Origin: Pseudochrobactrum asaccharolyticum
Lineage (GTDB): Bacteria > Pseudomonadota > Alphaproteobacteria > Rhizobiales > Rhizobiaceae
Assembly: GCF_003314995.1 (NCBI RefSeq)
Contig: NZ_QNRH01000001.1
Location: 434,001 to 498,000 of the forward strand
DNA length: 64,000 bases
Direction: 5' to 3'
In this document: positions 8,419 to 17,940 of the stretch, piece by piece
Layout of the letters: each line of letters opens with the position of its first letter
Position numbering within the stretch: the stretch's first letter is position 1
Made by a program: the position numbers and the translations under genes
Notes under the pieces: generated by a model
What the model saw: the letters and a program-made list of their open reading frames with translations, nothing else
What the model was told of the DNA's origin: nothing
Database searches by the model: none

Positions 8419-10032
8419 ATGAAAAAAGAGCGTATCTATATTTATGATACTACCCTGCGCGATGGCCAGCAGACACCGGGAATTGATTTCTCCGTTTCTG
8501 ACAAAAAAGCCATTGCGGCCATGCTGGATGATTTCGGCGTGGATTATGTTGAAGGTGGTTATCCGGGTGCGAACCCAACAGATACGAGCTTTTTTCAGCG
8601 CAAACATACCTCTCGGGCAAAGTTTGCTGCCTTTGGTATGACCAAGCGTCCGGGCGTTTCCACCTCCAATGATCCGGGCATGTCTGTGCTGCTGCAGGCT
8701 TCGAGTGATGTTATCACCTATGTTGCCAAAAGCTGGGACTATCACGTGCATCTGGCACTGGGTTGCACGCTGGAAGAAAATCTGGAATCGATCACATCTT
8801 CGGTTACAGCTGCCCGTATGGCAGGCAAAGAATGTATCGTTGATTGCGAGCATTTCTTCGACGGTTTCAAAGCCAATCCGCAATATGCCTTAGCTTGTGC
8901 CAAGGCGGCCTATAGTGCCGGTGCCCGCTGGGTCGTCTTGTGCGATACCAATGGCGGCACGCAGCCAAGCGAAGTCGGCGATATCGTCAATGCCGTTAAA
9001 ACTGTTGTACCGGGGGAATGTCTCGGTATTCACGCACATAATGATACCGAACAGGCCGTTGCCGTTTCGCTGGCGGCAATTGATGCCGGTGTGCGGCAGG
9101 TACAGGGCACACTCAATGGTATCGGTGAGCGTTGCGGCAATGCCAATCTTGTCACGTTGATCCCGACATTGATGCTGAAGCCGTACTGGGCAGACCGGTT
9201 TGAGGTGGGCATCAGCATGGATGCGCTGACAGGCATCACAAAACTTTCCCGTACTTTTGACGATGTTCTCAACCGCGCGCCGAATGAACAGGCGGCATTT
9301 GCCGGTAGTTCTGCTTTTGCCACCAAAGCCGGTATCCACGCCTCAGCTCTTCTGAAAGAGCCACAGACCTATGAGCATGTGCCGCCGGAAACAGTTGGCA
9401 ATCATCGCCGTGTGATGGTGTCGGATCAGGGCGGTAAGTCCAATTTTATCGCAGAGCTTAAAAAGCGCGGTATTCAGGTGGCGAAAGACGACCGTCATCT
9501 TGATACGCTGATCGCGCTGGTTAAAGAACGTGAAGCGCAGGGCTATGCCTATGAAAGTGCCGATGCGAGCTTTGAATTGCTGGCACGCCAGCAACTCGGT
9601 GCGGTGCCGCAGTTTTTCCGTGTTGAAGCTTTCCGTTGTATGGTTGAGCGCCGCTATGACAGCAATGGCTGCCTGAAAACCGTGTCGGAAGCGATTGTTA
9701 AAATCATCATCGACGGTGAAGAACACCTGTCTGTGGCTGAAGGGCATGGTCCGGTTAACGCGCTTGACCTTGCGCTGCGTAAGGATCTGGGGCGTTATCA
9801 GGAAGAACTGGCCGATCTGGAACTGGTCGATTTTAAAGTGCGTATCCTCAATGGCGGTACGGAAGCGATCACCCGCGTTCTGATCGAGTCGCATGATGCG
9901 AGCGGGCAGCGCTGGCGCACAGTTGGCGTGTCTGACAATATTATCGACGCATCCTTTCAGGCACTGATGGACTCGGTGGTTTATAAGCTGATGAAAAACC
10001 GCGAACTTGCGGGACATATTGCAGCAGAATAA
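8419..10032 (+). CDS. cimA: (R)-citramalate synthase, 537 aa
   Basis: Condenses acetyl-CoA with pyruvate to (R)-citramalate, opening a threonine-independent route to isoleucine. The ATG at 8419 (MKKERIYIYD) is used because GGAGGAAAG lies just upstream; the frame extends to 8149 but that part overlaps the GFA gene. The HMGL-like TIM barrel has the signature DTTLRDGQQTPGIDF (about 9-23), CDTNGGT, the metal-binding HAHNDTEQAV and GTLNGIGERCGNANL. A LeuA-type C-terminal regulatory domain follows (from about residue 390). The EGGYPGANPTD segment and the overall length match the CimA (TIGR00977) type better than LeuA or homocitrate synthase. Isoleucine feedback is expected but not visible. Confidence 0.9.
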   Translation: MKKERIYIYDTTLRDGQQTPGIDFSVSDKKAIAAMLDDFGVDYVEGGYPGANPTDTSFFQRKHTSRAKFAAFGMTKRPGVSTSNDPGMSVLLQASSDVITYVAKSWDYHVHLALGCTLEENLESITSSVTAARMAGKECIVDCEHFFDGFKANPQYALACAKAAYSAGARWVVLCDTNGGTQPSEVGDIVNAVKTVVPGECLGIHAHNDTEQAVAVSLAAIDAGVRQVQGTLNGIGERCGNANLVTLIPTLMLKPYWADRFEVGISMDALTGITKLSRTFDDVLNRAPNEQAAFAGSSAFATKAGIHASALLKEPQTYEHVPPETVGNHRRVMVSDQGGKSNFIAELKKRGIQVAKDDRHLDTLIALVKEREAQGYAYESADASFELLARQQLGAVPQFFRVEAFRCMVERRYDSNGCLKTVSEAIVKIIIDGEEHLSVAEGHGPVNALDLALRKDLGRYQEELADLELVDFKVRILNGGTEAITRVLIESHDASGQRWRTVGVSDNIIDASFQALMDSVVYKLMKNRELAGHIAAE

Positions 10033-10149
10033 AATTTGCCGTTTGCGGATGAGGTAAAACGGGAGTACCGGTTGTTACTGATGTGAATGTAATGAACGGC
10101 TCCCGCTGTATGATAAAGCCCGAGACCGGAAATCTGAGGACAACTTGTT

Positions 10150-11070
10150 ATGAATGACCGGTCTCAACAGGCGATGCCGGAAGCAACGCGCGGGTTTATC
10201 TTCGCGATGCTGGCCTATTTGTTTTGGGGACTTTTCCCGTTTTACATGAAGGCCGTCGCCCATATTCCGGTTGTGGAGGTGCTGGCGCACCGCGTGATCT
10301 GGTCATTGCCGGTTGCGGCAATTATTCTGGTCTTTATGGGGCGTACCAAAGATGTCGGTGCCGCATTGCGCAATCCGCGCACATTGGCAATGGCTTGTCT
10401 GACCGCCTCCCTGATTACGCTGAACTGGGGCGTTTATGTCTGGGCGATCTTCAATGATCACGCACTGGATGCCGCGCTCGGCTATTATATCAACCCGCTG
10501 GTCAATGTGCTTCTCGGTGCAGTTTTCCTGAAAGAACGTCTGAGCAGAGTGCAGCTGATTGCTGTGTTCCTCGCTGCTGCTGCTGTTGTCCTGCTGACGG
10601 TAGAGCAGGGCGGCCTGCCTTGGGTGTCTATCATTCTGCCGCTGTCATTCGGCTTTTATGGCTTCTTCCGTAAATCCTTGCCGATTGGTCCGTCACAGGG
10701 CTTCATGCTGGAAGTGATCATTCTGTTCATTCCGGCCAGTGCCTATGCAATTTGGCTTTATGCACAGGGGCAGGATCATTTTGTGGCCGGTACTTCGGCT
10801 GATATCGTGCTGCTGATGCTGGCCGGTGTTGTCACTGCTGTGCCGCTGATCATGTATGCAACCGGTGCGAAACTGCTGCGCTACACCACGCTGGGGCTGA
10901 TGCAGTATATTACGCCGACAATGCTGTTCCTGATCGCGGTTTTCGCTTTCAAAGAACCATTCAACACAACGCAGCTCTATGCATTCGCACTGATCTGGGC
11001 AGGCTTGATCCTTTACACATGGTCGATCCTCAAAGATGCACGGGCAGATAAAAAGATATCGAAACTCTGA
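10150..11070 (+). CDS. rarD: RarD/EamA-family transporter, 306 aa
   Basis: Ten-helix inner-membrane protein of the drug/metabolite transporter superfamily. The ATG follows GAGGACAACTTG. RarD-type features: the N-terminal FAMLAYLFWGLFPFYMK, then EVLAHRVIWSLP, LNWGVYVWAI and ALGYYINPLVNVLLGAVFLKERL, and the second half with LLRYTTLGLMQYITPTMLFL. Two internally related five-helix halves are apparent. The founding E. coli protein is called chloramphenicol-sensitive, but the physiological substrate is unknown. It is followed by a terminator at 11141, so it seems to be a single-gene unit or the end of a unit with cimA. Confidence 0.88.
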   Translation: MNDRSQQAMPEATRGFIFAMLAYLFWGLFPFYMKAVAHIPVVEVLAHRVIWSLPVAAIILVFMGRTKDVGAALRNPRTLAMACLTASLITLNWGVYVWAIFNDHALDAALGYYINPLVNVLLGAVFLKERLSRVQLIAVFLAAAAVVLLTVEQGGLPWVSIILPLSFGFYGFFRKSLPIGPSQGFMLEVIILFIPASAYAIWLYAQGQDHFVAGTSADIVLLMLAGVVTAVPLIMYATGAKLLRYTTLGLMQYITPTMLFLIAVFAFKEPFNTTQLYAFALIWAGLILYTWSILKDARADKKISKL

Positions 11071-11140
11071 ATAGGATTAATAGCAGTGCCCGTTGTTGAG
11101 AAAAGCAACAGGCCATATGGCCTCGTAAAGGATCTGACAA

Positions 11141-11165
11141 AAAAGCCCCTCATTGAGGGGCTTTT
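11141..11165. terminator. Bidirectional intrinsic terminator between rarD and pssA
   Basis: Perfect 11-bp stem AAAAGCCCCTC/GAGGGGCTTTT (11141-11151, 11155-11165) with a 3-nt loop, serving the convergent rarD and pssA genes. Confidence 0.9.
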
Positions 11166-11170
11166 TCAAT

Positions 11171-11989
11171 TTAGTCAGCCTTAGTATGTAATGCCTCGGC
11201 TGCGAAGCGACGCTTCCACGCTAACGCACTGAATGGCAGGAACAACAAATAACCCAATGCAGTCAGTGTCAGTGTCTGCCATGTGAAGCTCATCAGAAAA
11301 CCGGCATAGATCACCACACCGAGGATCAGCGGCACAACAAAATCACGACGGATAAAGCTGCCTGCGGTTTTGCCGTTATAGACCGGCAGACGGCTGACCA
11401 GCAAAAATGCAATAATAATCGTAAAGCCAGCTGTACCGTAAGCCAGAGCTTTGCTTGGCAACACGCCGAGAAAGCCGGAATAAACAGGCAGCAGCACCAG
11501 CATCGCACCGGCAGGCGCCGGAACGCCGACAAAATAATTACCCTGCCATGCAGGCTGGTTCGGGTCTTCCAGCATAACGTTAAAACGTGCCAAACGCAGG
11601 CAGCAGGCAATGGTATAGATCAGCGCTGCAATCCAGCCAAAAGAACCCGCCTGATCCAGCATAAACAGATACAACACCAATGCCGGTGCCACGCCGAAAT
11701 TGACGATATCGGCCAGTGAATCCATCTGGGCGCCGAATTTGGAAGAACCTTTCAGAAGCCGTGCAATCCGTCCGTCAATACCATCCAGAAAAGCAGCCAG
11801 CAGCACCATCGCTACAGCCTGTTCAAAACGGTGCTCTATGGCAAGACGAATACCGCTTAACCCCGCACAAATGGCAAGGACGGTAATCAGATTAGGGATA
11901 ACAATCCGCATCGGAATTTCAGAAAGGCGCGGACCGCGCCCCTCTGTATTGCCATTCGGATCCAGCGGCGGGAAAGGTGCTTCAAGCAT
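11171..11989 (-). CDS. pssA: CDP-diacylglycerol-serine O-phosphatidyltransferase, 272 aa
   Basis: Makes phosphatidylserine from CDP-diacylglycerol and serine in the inner membrane, the first step to phosphatidylethanolamine. The CDP-alcohol phosphotransferase motif D-G-x2-A-R-x8-G-x3-D-x3-D is complete (DGRIARLLKGSSKFGAQMD then SLAD, roughly residues 72-94). About eight hydrophobic segments follow, consistent with the multi-pass type II PssA of alphaproteobacteria. Its ATG overlaps the psd stop codon (ATGA), so the pair is translationally coupled and the product of one enzyme is the substrate of the other. A terminator stands 6 bp after the stop. Confidence 0.95.
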   Translation of the reverse strand: MLEAPFPPLDPNGNTEGRGPRLSEIPMRIVIPNLITVLAICAGLSGIRLAIEHRFEQAVAMVLLAAFLDGIDGRIARLLKGSSKFGAQMDSLADIVNFGVAPALVLYLFMLDQAGSFGWIAALIYTIACCLRLARFNVMLEDPNQPAWQGNYFVGVPAPAGAMLVLLPVYSGFLGVLPSKALAYGTAGFTIIIAFLLVSRLPVYNGKTAGSFIRRDFVVPLILGVVIYAGFLMSFTWQTLTLTALGYLLFLPFSALAWKRRFAAEALHTKAD

Positions 11990-12687
11990 CAGGCGATCCG
12001 CACGGTTGGCGCAGTGCGCGCATCATTGAACTCTGCCAGAACGGTTTCACCTGCCACAGCCGTCTGGCCGACAGCAACGCGGGCAACTGCACCTTTTGGC
12101 AAGTAAATATCATTGCGGGAACCAAAACGGATCAGACCAAAGCGTTCACCGGTTGTAAGATCTTCACCGGCCTTCGACCAGCAAACGATACGGCGGGCAA
12201 CAAGACCTGCGATCTGAACAACCGCAACCGTACCATGTGCACTGTCGATCAATACGCTGCTACGTTCATTCTCAGAGCTGGCTTTATCCAGCTCAGCATT
12301 CAGGAACTTGCCCGGACGATGCATTACGCTGATAATTTTACCACGCACCGGTGCACGGTTAATGTGCACAGAGAACACGTTCATGAAAACGCAAATGCGC
12401 AACATCGGCTCGGTACCGAGATCGAGTTCTGCCGGCGGCACGCACATGCCAACGGAAGAAATCTTGCCATCGGCCGAGCTGATGACGAGATCATCGTCCA
12501 GCGGTGTGATACGCAACGGATCACGATAGAAATAAATGCACCAGATGGTTAGCACCATCCCTACCCAGAACAAAGGCCCCCACAACCAGCCCAGCAGCAG
12601 CGACACAACAAAGAATGCCGCAATGAAGGGATAGCCCTCACGGTGAATAGGGACGAAAGTATTGCGAATAGTATCGGACAGGCTCAT
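11989..12687 (-). CDS. psd: Phosphatidylserine decarboxylase proenzyme, 232 aa
   Basis: Decarboxylates phosphatidylserine to phosphatidylethanolamine. It is the short form of the enzyme, with N-terminal hydrophobic segments (about 20-55) anchoring it to the membrane. Self-cleavage creates the pyruvoyl group at the serine of RFGS190R; the R-F-G-S-R context with following NDIYLP is as expected. The conserved [16 protein letters not shown] segment (about 101-116) is also present. It overlaps pssA by the ATGA junction. The gene order psd-pssA is typical of rhizobia. Only the archaetidylserine-type naming is an alternative. Confidence 0.95.
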   Translation of the reverse strand: MSLSDTIRNTFVPIHREGYPFIAAFFVVSLLLGWLWGPLFWVGMVLTIWCIYFYRDPLRITPLDDDLVISSADGKISSVGMCVPPAELDLGTEPMLRICVFMNVFSVHINRAPVRGKIISVMHRPGKFLNAELDKASSENERSSVLIDSAHGTVAVVQIAGLVARRIVCWSKAGEDLTTGERFGLIRFGSRNDIYLPKGAVARVAVGQTAVAGETVLAEFNDARTAPTVRIA

Positions 12688-12908
12688 CGGTTTTCCTCAG
12701 ATTTTCCGCATCAATAACGCAAAGTTACAGCGTTTAAAATGATTAAGCGCAATCAGCGCACTAAATTTGATAATATTCATACTTTCTGCTGACGAAATCC
12801 GGACAGAAAGTTACCGGAAGCGCTGTTTTTATTATTTATGCGCTGAATATGGCCGGAATCAAAGTGGTTCAGCTGAAATTAAATACAGCGAAACCGGCTT
12901 TGTAGTTA

Positions 12909-12939
12909 GCAGATATTCGCTGCGGTTGCGAATATCTGC
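12909..12939 (-). terminator. Hairpin downstream of the Atm1-type gene
   Basis: Perfect 12-bp inverted repeat GCAGATATTCGC/GCGAATATCTGC with a 7-nt loop, 30 bp after the stop codon at 12969. No U-tract follows, so it may be a 3'-end stabiliser or a Rho-assisted site. Confidence 0.5.
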
Positions 12940-12968
12940 CATTATCATAGAGGATCATTACGCCCCTG

Positions 12969-14855
12969 TCATTCGCCCGCTGGCGCACCGCGGATAACAA
13001 TGCCCATCTCATCATTTTCACGCACCTGACGCAACCGTGCTTCGGCCTCATCAGCTTCACGCTGGCGATCCCACATCGACGCATAAAGTCCGCCTTGCAA
13101 CAGCAGATCACGATGGGTACCACGCTCCGCTATCTGCCCGTCTTTCAGCACAATGATTTCATCGGCACTGATCACTGTGGACAGACGGTGCGCAATGACC
13201 AGTGTTGTACGGTCACGGCTGACCAGATCCAGAGACTGCTGAATATCCTGTTCCGTTGCCGTATCCAGCGCCGAGGTTGCTTCATCAAGAATGAGGATCG
13301 GAGGCGCTTTCAGGATCGTACGGGCAATCGCCACACGTTGTTTCTCACCGCCGGAGAGTTTCAAGCCACGTTCGCCAACCATCGACTGATAGCCTTCCGG
13401 CAACAGCTGAATGAAACGGTCGATCTGCGCCAGTTTAGCAGCCTGTTCCACTTCTTCTTCTGACGCGCTCGGGCGGCCATAGCGAATATTATAGGCGATT
13501 GTATCGTTAAACAGCACGGTATCCTGCGGCACCATACCAATCGCATGGCGCAGACTGACCTGTGTCACATCACGGATATCCTGACCGTCAATCGTCACAG
13601 AGCCCTGCTGCACATCATAAAAACGATAGAGCAGACGCGAAATTGTCGATTTACCCGCACCGGATGGTCCGACAATCGCAATTGTTTTACCTGACGGCAC
13701 TTCAAAGCTGACATTACGCAGGATCGGACGGGACGGATCATAAGCAAAGCTGACATTGTCAAAGCGAATTGCGCCCTGTGAGACAGCCAGAGCCTGTGCT
13801 TCCGGCTTGTCCTTGACCTCTTCTTCCACTTCCAGCAGATCAAACATCTGTTCGATATCGGTCAGTCCCTGACGGATTTCACGATAAATGAAGCCGATCA
13901 TATTCAGCGGCAGCGACAATTGCATCAGCAGTGCATTGATGAAAACAAAGTCGCCAAGCGTATGGGTTCCGGCCTGAACTTCACGGGCAGACATCACCAT
14001 CAGGATCATCATACCGACGCCAAAAATCACAGCCTGACCAAAGTTCAGCCAGCCAAGCGATGTCCATGTCTGGGTGGCTGCTTTTTCATAGCGTGCCATC
14101 GAACGGTCATAACGCTCGGCTTCCATGGCCTCATTGCCGAAATATTTAACTGTTTCAAAGTTCAGCAGCGAGTCGATAGCTTTGGTATTGGCATCCGTAT
14201 CGGATTCATTCATCTCGCGGCGGATGCTGATACGCCAGTCACTCGCTTTGACAGTGAACCACATATAGAGCCAGACGGTTGCAGCAACGACGATCAGATA
14301 GCTGACGCCATAGGCGAAACCGAATATTGCGGCAGTCAGTGCAAATTCCAGCAGGGTTGGCACCGAGCTGAGAATGGTAAAGCGCACAATGGTTTCAATA
14401 CCTTTGACACCACGCTCAATAACACGGGAGAGACCACCGGTGCGCCGTTCCAGATGAAAGCGCAGAGACAATTTGTGCATATGCACAAAGGTGCGGTAGG
14501 CCAGCTGGCGTACGGCATATTGACCGACGCTGGCAAACAGCGCATCGCGCAATTGGTTAAAACCGGCCTGAATGATACGTGCCAGATTATAGGCTACGAC
14601 CAGCATCAGAGCGCCGACAAAAATCTGCGGCACCCAGCTTTGCGGTGTAAAAGAGCCATCCAGCGCATCCGTTGCCCATTTAAAGAAATAAGGCACCAGC
14701 ATCAGTACGAATTTGGCAATAACCAGATAGAATGTTGCCCAGACGACCCGCATTTTGAGGTCATGACGCTCACTCGGCCACATATAAGGCCAGAGTTTTG
14801 CCAGTGTTTTCAAGGTCTGGCCGGATTCTGCTGAGACTGTTTTTTGCTTTTTCAT
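12969..14855 (-). CDS. Atm1-type ABC exporter (fused TMD-NBD), 628 aa
   Basis: Half-transporter acting as a homodimer in the inner membrane. The start is placed at the ATG giving MKKQKTVSAESGQ (14853-14855), which matches the family's usual beginning before TLAKLWPYMWP; the longer frame to 15029 is unlikely. The six-helix membrane domain occupies about residues 35-330. The nucleotide-binding domain has Walker [10 protein letters not shown], signature LSGGEKQRVAIAR, Walker B ILILDEATSALD and an H-loop IAHRLST. Alphaproteobacterial Atm1 exports glutathione-linked metal or sulfur compounds; by similarity (MRVVWATFYLVIAKFVL...PYFFKWATDAL) this is the closest family. MsbA-like lipid export is the alternative. 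Confidence 0.88.
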   Translation of the reverse strand: MKKQKTVSAESGQTLKTLAKLWPYMWPSERHDLKMRVVWATFYLVIAKFVLMLVPYFFKWATDALDGSFTPQSWVPQIFVGALMLVVAYNLARIIQAGFNQLRDALFASVGQYAVRQLAYRTFVHMHKLSLRFHLERRTGGLSRVIERGVKGIETIVRFTILSSVPTLLEFALTAAIFGFAYGVSYLIVVAATVWLYMWFTVKASDWRISIRREMNESDTDANTKAIDSLLNFETVKYFGNEAMEAERYDRSMARYEKAATQTWTSLGWLNFGQAVIFGVGMMILMVMSAREVQAGTHTLGDFVFINALLMQLSLPLNMIGFIYREIRQGLTDIEQMFDLLEVEEEVKDKPEAQALAVSQGAIRFDNVSFAYDPSRPILRNVSFEVPSGKTIAIVGPSGAGKSTISRLLYRFYDVQQGSVTIDGQDIRDVTQVSLRHAIGMVPQDTVLFNDTIAYNIRYGRPSASEEEVEQAAKLAQIDRFIQLLPEGYQSMVGERGLKLSGGEKQRVAIARTILKAPPILILDEATSALDTATEQDIQQSLDLVSRDRTTLVIAHRLSTVISADEIIVLKDGQIAERGTHRDLLLQGGLYASMWDRQREADEAEARLRQVRENDEMGIVIRGAPAGE

Positions 14856-15016
14856 AATTTCTTTTAACGCCACGGACGACCCGCTGCCGTCGCCCTCATT
14901 CTTTAAGCATTTCTTTTTCCGCAATGCTGCCTGCGGTTTCCTGCCTGTTCGTATCATGTCTGTAGCCATGATACGAACAAAACTGCTGCACAATGTTGTG
15001 AAACTCTGAAACAAAC

Positions 15017-15050
15017 AAGCGCAACACATTTAATCCCCTGTGCTGCGCTT
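15017..15050 (-). terminator. Terminator-like hairpin after the LysM gene
   Basis: Stem AAGCGCAACACA/TGTGCTGCGCTT with one mismatch, 17 bp downstream of the stop codon at 15067. On the minus strand it is followed by GTTTGTTTC, a partial U-tract. Confidence 0.55.
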
Positions 15051-15066
15051 TCTTTGGCTTGTCGCT

Positions 15067-16335
15067 TTATTGCAGCTTCTGCTGCACGTCCTGATCCTTC
15101 AAAGGCTCTTTCGGCATCACGAAGACCTGTCCCGGCCAGATCAGATCCGGATTTTTAATCTGGTCTCTGTTGCTCAAATAGATCGTTGTGTAGCGCAGAC
15201 CACTGCCGTAGGTCCGTTTGGAAATTGTCCAGAGATTATCGCCTTTACGGATAATCACCGAACCTTCTGCTTCTTCCAACGGCTGTGGTTCAGCTGCCTG
15301 CACATCCTGTTGCACTGGTGCACTTGGTGCAACGGCTGCAATCTTTTCACCTTCAACACGACGGAATGGTACGCGCGCAGTAGCCAGAACCTTGCCACCT
15401 TTATCCATCAGATCTGCACGAATAATATAATCCCCAACTGCAAGCGGCTGCTGGGTCTGCACCAGATAGCGACCTTCCGGTGTAATGATTGCCGTTCCAA
15501 GTAGCAGATCATTGGCGGAAATATTGACGGTCTGACCGCCGCGTGCATGCCCTGCGATAAAGACGGAAGCGCCTTCAATTTCAACGGCTTCAACTGCAAT
15601 GCTGATATCGCTTTTATCATCCTGTCCGGCAGAGCCGCCCTGTACACTCTGAGGAGGCAAAACGGAATATGGCGCGCTGCTGCCATGCTGCGCAACAGGC
15701 ACATCTGAGCCTTCCGGCTGCGGTGCAGCCGGGGTTGCCTGCGGCGTGGTAATCATACGGCTAGCTTGTCCCGGCTCTTCAACCAGCGCCAGAACCTGCC
15801 CTTCCGGTGTCGCCGGAACTGAAAGAATGGCTGTTTGCTGCGATGTGGCAACGGAATTCTCTCCGCTGGTCGCACGCAATACCAGCTGGTAATCACCGCT
15901 CTTCAGCGCCTGATCCAGAATAATTGCAAAATCGCCGTTTTCACCGGCTTTGGTTGAACCAAGCACACGGGTTTTGGAAAGGAGATCGACCTGAGAATTC
16001 GGGGCGGCCTTACCGGCAATGACCAGAGAACCATCAGCTTCAAGACGCAATACATCAAAAACCGGCACTGTCACAGTCTGAGCAGCGGCTTGCTTTTCCG
16101 GCTCGGCTGATTTTGTCTCAGCAGGTGTTTCGGTTTTAACATCAGGTGCAGCTTCAGTCTTACTTTCCGGAGCGGCCTCTGATTTGGCTTCCGGCGTCTT
16201 AGCCGGTGCAGGCTGGGCAACCGGCGCCGGTTGCGGCTGTTCCGTTTTTTGCGGCGCCATATTACAATAAGCAAGCAGACCGCCGATGATAACAACAGCA
16301 GCAAAACCGGCAAGCGCATAACGACTATTCTGCAT
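15067..16335 (-). CDS. Membrane-anchored LysM-domain protein, 422 aa
   Basis: Probable periplasmic peptidoglycan-binding protein. Residues 1-25 (MQNSRYALAGFAAVVIIGGLLAYC) form one transmembrane anchor. Residues 28-90 are a Pro/Ala/Glu/Lys-rich spacer typical of proteins that cross the periplasm. The middle contains two beta-rich repeats with similar wording (SLVIAGKAAPNSQVDLL and ASVFIAGHARGGQTVNI). The C-terminus is a LysM domain (about 359-411): VIIRKGDNLWTISKRTYG ... IKNPDLIWPGQVFVMP. Rhizobia commonly carry this protein, but its role is not established. A lipoprotein reading through the Cys at 25 is less likely because no lipobox LxxC with G/A before Cys is seen. Confidence 0.85.
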   Translation of the reverse strand: MQNSRYALAGFAAVVIIGGLLAYCNMAPQKTEQPQPAPVAQPAPAKTPEAKSEAAPESKTEAAPDVKTETPAETKSAEPEKQAAAQTVTVPVFDVLRLEADGSLVIAGKAAPNSQVDLLSKTRVLGSTKAGENGDFAIILDQALKSGDYQLVLRATSGENSVATSQQTAILSVPATPEGQVLALVEEPGQASRMITTPQATPAAPQPEGSDVPVAQHGSSAPYSVLPPQSVQGGSAGQDDKSDISIAVEAVEIEGASVFIAGHARGGQTVNISANDLLLGTAIITPEGRYLVQTQQPLAVGDYIIRADLMDKGGKVLATARVPFRRVEGEKIAAVAPSAPVQQDVQAAEPQPLEEAEGSVIIRKGDNLWTISKRTYGSGLRYTTIYLSNRDQIKNPDLIWPGQVFVMPKEPLKDQDVQQKLQ

Positions 16336-16653
16336 TCGGGGTCGCCCCTTTTAACACCGAGCTTAAAAAAATATTATAACATGTTGTGTCTGCTTATAAA
16401 TCCAAACGGATAATCAGCACTGATCCAACAACTAGCGCTTTTTTATTGTCACAGCAAGAATATCACATATCGGCACTGTAATTCTTGTCATGCATTACCC
16501 GATAAGATGCGCAAGATTGCCAATCCTTTGCAGAAGCCTATGATTTCAAAAGCATTCTGCATCTGAAATTGAAATTCTGGTTTTCGGATAATTTATTACG
16601 CCTCACCACGCAGAAAACTTGACGACTAACGACCCGCGCGCGAAAAAGAAAAA
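16336..16653. other. Divergent intergenic region
   Basis: 318 bp between divergent starts of the LysM gene and the LOG-family gene. It must hold promoters for both; I see no convincing operator, repeat or small gene. Confidence 0.5.
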
Positions 16654-17259
16654 ATGAGCAAGATTCGATCAATATGTGTCTATTGCGGTTCTTCAACCGG
16701 CAATAATCCCCTCTATAGGGAAGCAGGACTGGCTCTTGGCCGCTCCATCGCAGAAAACGACCTTCGCCTGATTTATGGCGGTGGCACAAAAGGAATTATG
16801 GGCGCCGTTGCAGAAGGTGCTTACAAAGCAGGTGGTAAAGTCACTGGCATTATCCCAACCTTCCTTCTGAACAAAGAAGCCGACGGCAAAACGAATGAAA
16901 TGCTTGATGAGCAGATCATTACGGAAAACATGCATCAGCGCAAGCAGCTGATGTTTGAACGTTCCGATGCTTTTGTCACGCTACCGGGCGGCATTGGTTC
17001 CGTTGAAGAAATCGTGGAAATGATGACTTGGGCACAGCTCGGCCACCATAAAAAGCCGATGGTTTTTTCCAATATCAATCATTTCTGGGAACCGATGATC
17101 GCTATGCTCGATCATATGCGTACCGAAGGCTTTATTCATACCGGCCATCGTGTACAGCCGAAAATGCTTGATACTGTCGAAGAGATCATTCCTTACATCT
17201 TTGATGCAGCTGCCAAAGGCGATGCATCCGGTGATGAAGAGATCATCGCCCGCATGTAA
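16654..17259 (+). CDS. LOG-family (TIGR00730) nucleotide phosphoribohydrolase, 201 aa
   Basis: Family enzymes cleave nucleoside 5'-monophosphates to free base and ribose phosphate; plant members activate cytokinins. The Rossmann-like fold begins ICVYCGSSTGNNPLY (residues 6-20). The two diagnostic motifs are present: GGGTKGIMGAVAEGA (about 42-56) and PGGIGSVEEIVEMMTW (about 109-124; the usual PGGxGTxxE with Thr replaced by Ser). The ATG follows only an A-rich stretch, so initiation may be weak. A terminator follows. Whether the product is cytokinin-related or general nucleotide metabolism cannot be judged; the old label 'lysine decarboxylase' for this family is incorrect. Confidence 0.93.
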   Translation: MSKIRSICVYCGSSTGNNPLYREAGLALGRSIAENDLRLIYGGGTKGIMGAVAEGAYKAGGKVTGIIPTFLLNKEADGKTNEMLDEQIITENMHQRKQLMFERSDAFVTLPGGIGSVEEIVEMMTWAQLGHHKKPMVFSNINHFWEPMIAMLDHMRTEGFIHTGHRVQPKMLDTVEEIIPYIFDAAAKGDASGDEEIIARM

Positions 17260-17280
17260 GCAAAATGCATAACCAATAAA

Positions 17281-17307
17281 AAGCCCCTCAGTGAGGGGCT
17301 TTTTTTA
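17281..17307. terminator. Bidirectional intrinsic terminator
   Basis: Stem AAGCCCCTC/GAGGGGCTT with a 3-nt loop and a T7 run, between the LOG-family gene and the convergent ATPase gene at 17313. Confidence 0.9.
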
Positions 17308-17312
17308 TTGCG

Positions 17313-17858
17313 CTATTTTTTATCTATTTGAGCGAGCACAAAGGCAACGCGCGTTTCCACATCCGCTTTGGGAAGTTCATGCAGTGTAAAACCGTATGCC
17401 TGATAGGTTTGTACCATGGCATCAAAAGTCCGTTCAGCTTCATCAGCCGATTGTTTACGTTCTTCGTCCCCCTGATAAATCTCCGGCCAATGCGGAGCAA
17501 TGAAGACTGTTTTGTTATAGGCATATTGCTGCACTGCCTGATGTACATGATCGGGGACAGGAATGCCGGAAAGCTTGAGATAACCGGCAATGTCAGCCAT
17601 GCCTCGGTCAAAGAAGTAAGGTCGCTCAGAGGCGATCTCTGAGGCTAATAAATGCGAACGCATTTCCCATGCCAGCATCATTTCCGCAAAACATGCCGGA
17701 TCAAGCCATGGCAGCGCTTTGCCGCCGATTTTAACCTGATCCTGAATAATATGGCGTCCGGCCTCCTGACTGTGCTGATAGCCATGCGTTTTTAAGCTGT
17801 TGAGCAGAGTGGTTTTGCCAGAACCCGGGCCACCGGTAAGTATATAAAAATGATCCAT
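17313..17858 (-). CDS. Small P-loop ATPase (AAA_28, NadR-like), 181 aa
   Basis: The ATG at 17856-17858 follows AAGGATCTGTG; a GTG one codon upstream is equivalent. The P-loop TGGPGSGKTTLL sits at residues 8-19, as in the AAA_28/NadR-like ATPase family. Other conserved pieces are SQEAGRHIIQDQ (about 31-42), YFFDRGMADIAGY and FIAPHWPEIYQGDEERKQS. This family probably phosphorylates or binds a small substrate, which is unknown. It has no linked partner: a terminator lies at its 3' end and a C-type repeat lies about 80 bp upstream of its start. The label predicted ATPase is as far as sequence goes. Confidence 0.82.
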   Translation of the reverse strand: MDHFYILTGGPGSGKTTLLNSLKTHGYQHSQEAGRHIIQDQVKIGGKALPWLDPACFAEMMLAWEMRSHLLASEIASERPYFFDRGMADIAGYLKLSGIPVPDHVHQAVQQYAYNKTVFIAPHWPEIYQGDEERKQSADEAERTFDAMVQTYQAYGFTLHELPKADVETRVAFVLAQIDKK

Positions 17859-17940
17859 CACAGATCCTTCTGTGTTTAGAAATTAAAAGTTTCAGATCGT
17901 CACGAGGGGGGAAAGGCAGCGAAAAATAAAAGCCATGCTT

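Noticed and set aside
9343-10017. 224-codon open frame antisense to cimA
   Set aside because: Shadow frame; the composition (many His, Arg and Phe) is that of reversed coding DNA.
13920-14834. 304-codon open frame antisense to the ABC exporter gene
   Set aside because: Shadow of the real gene, which has full Walker and signature motifs; no translation signals.
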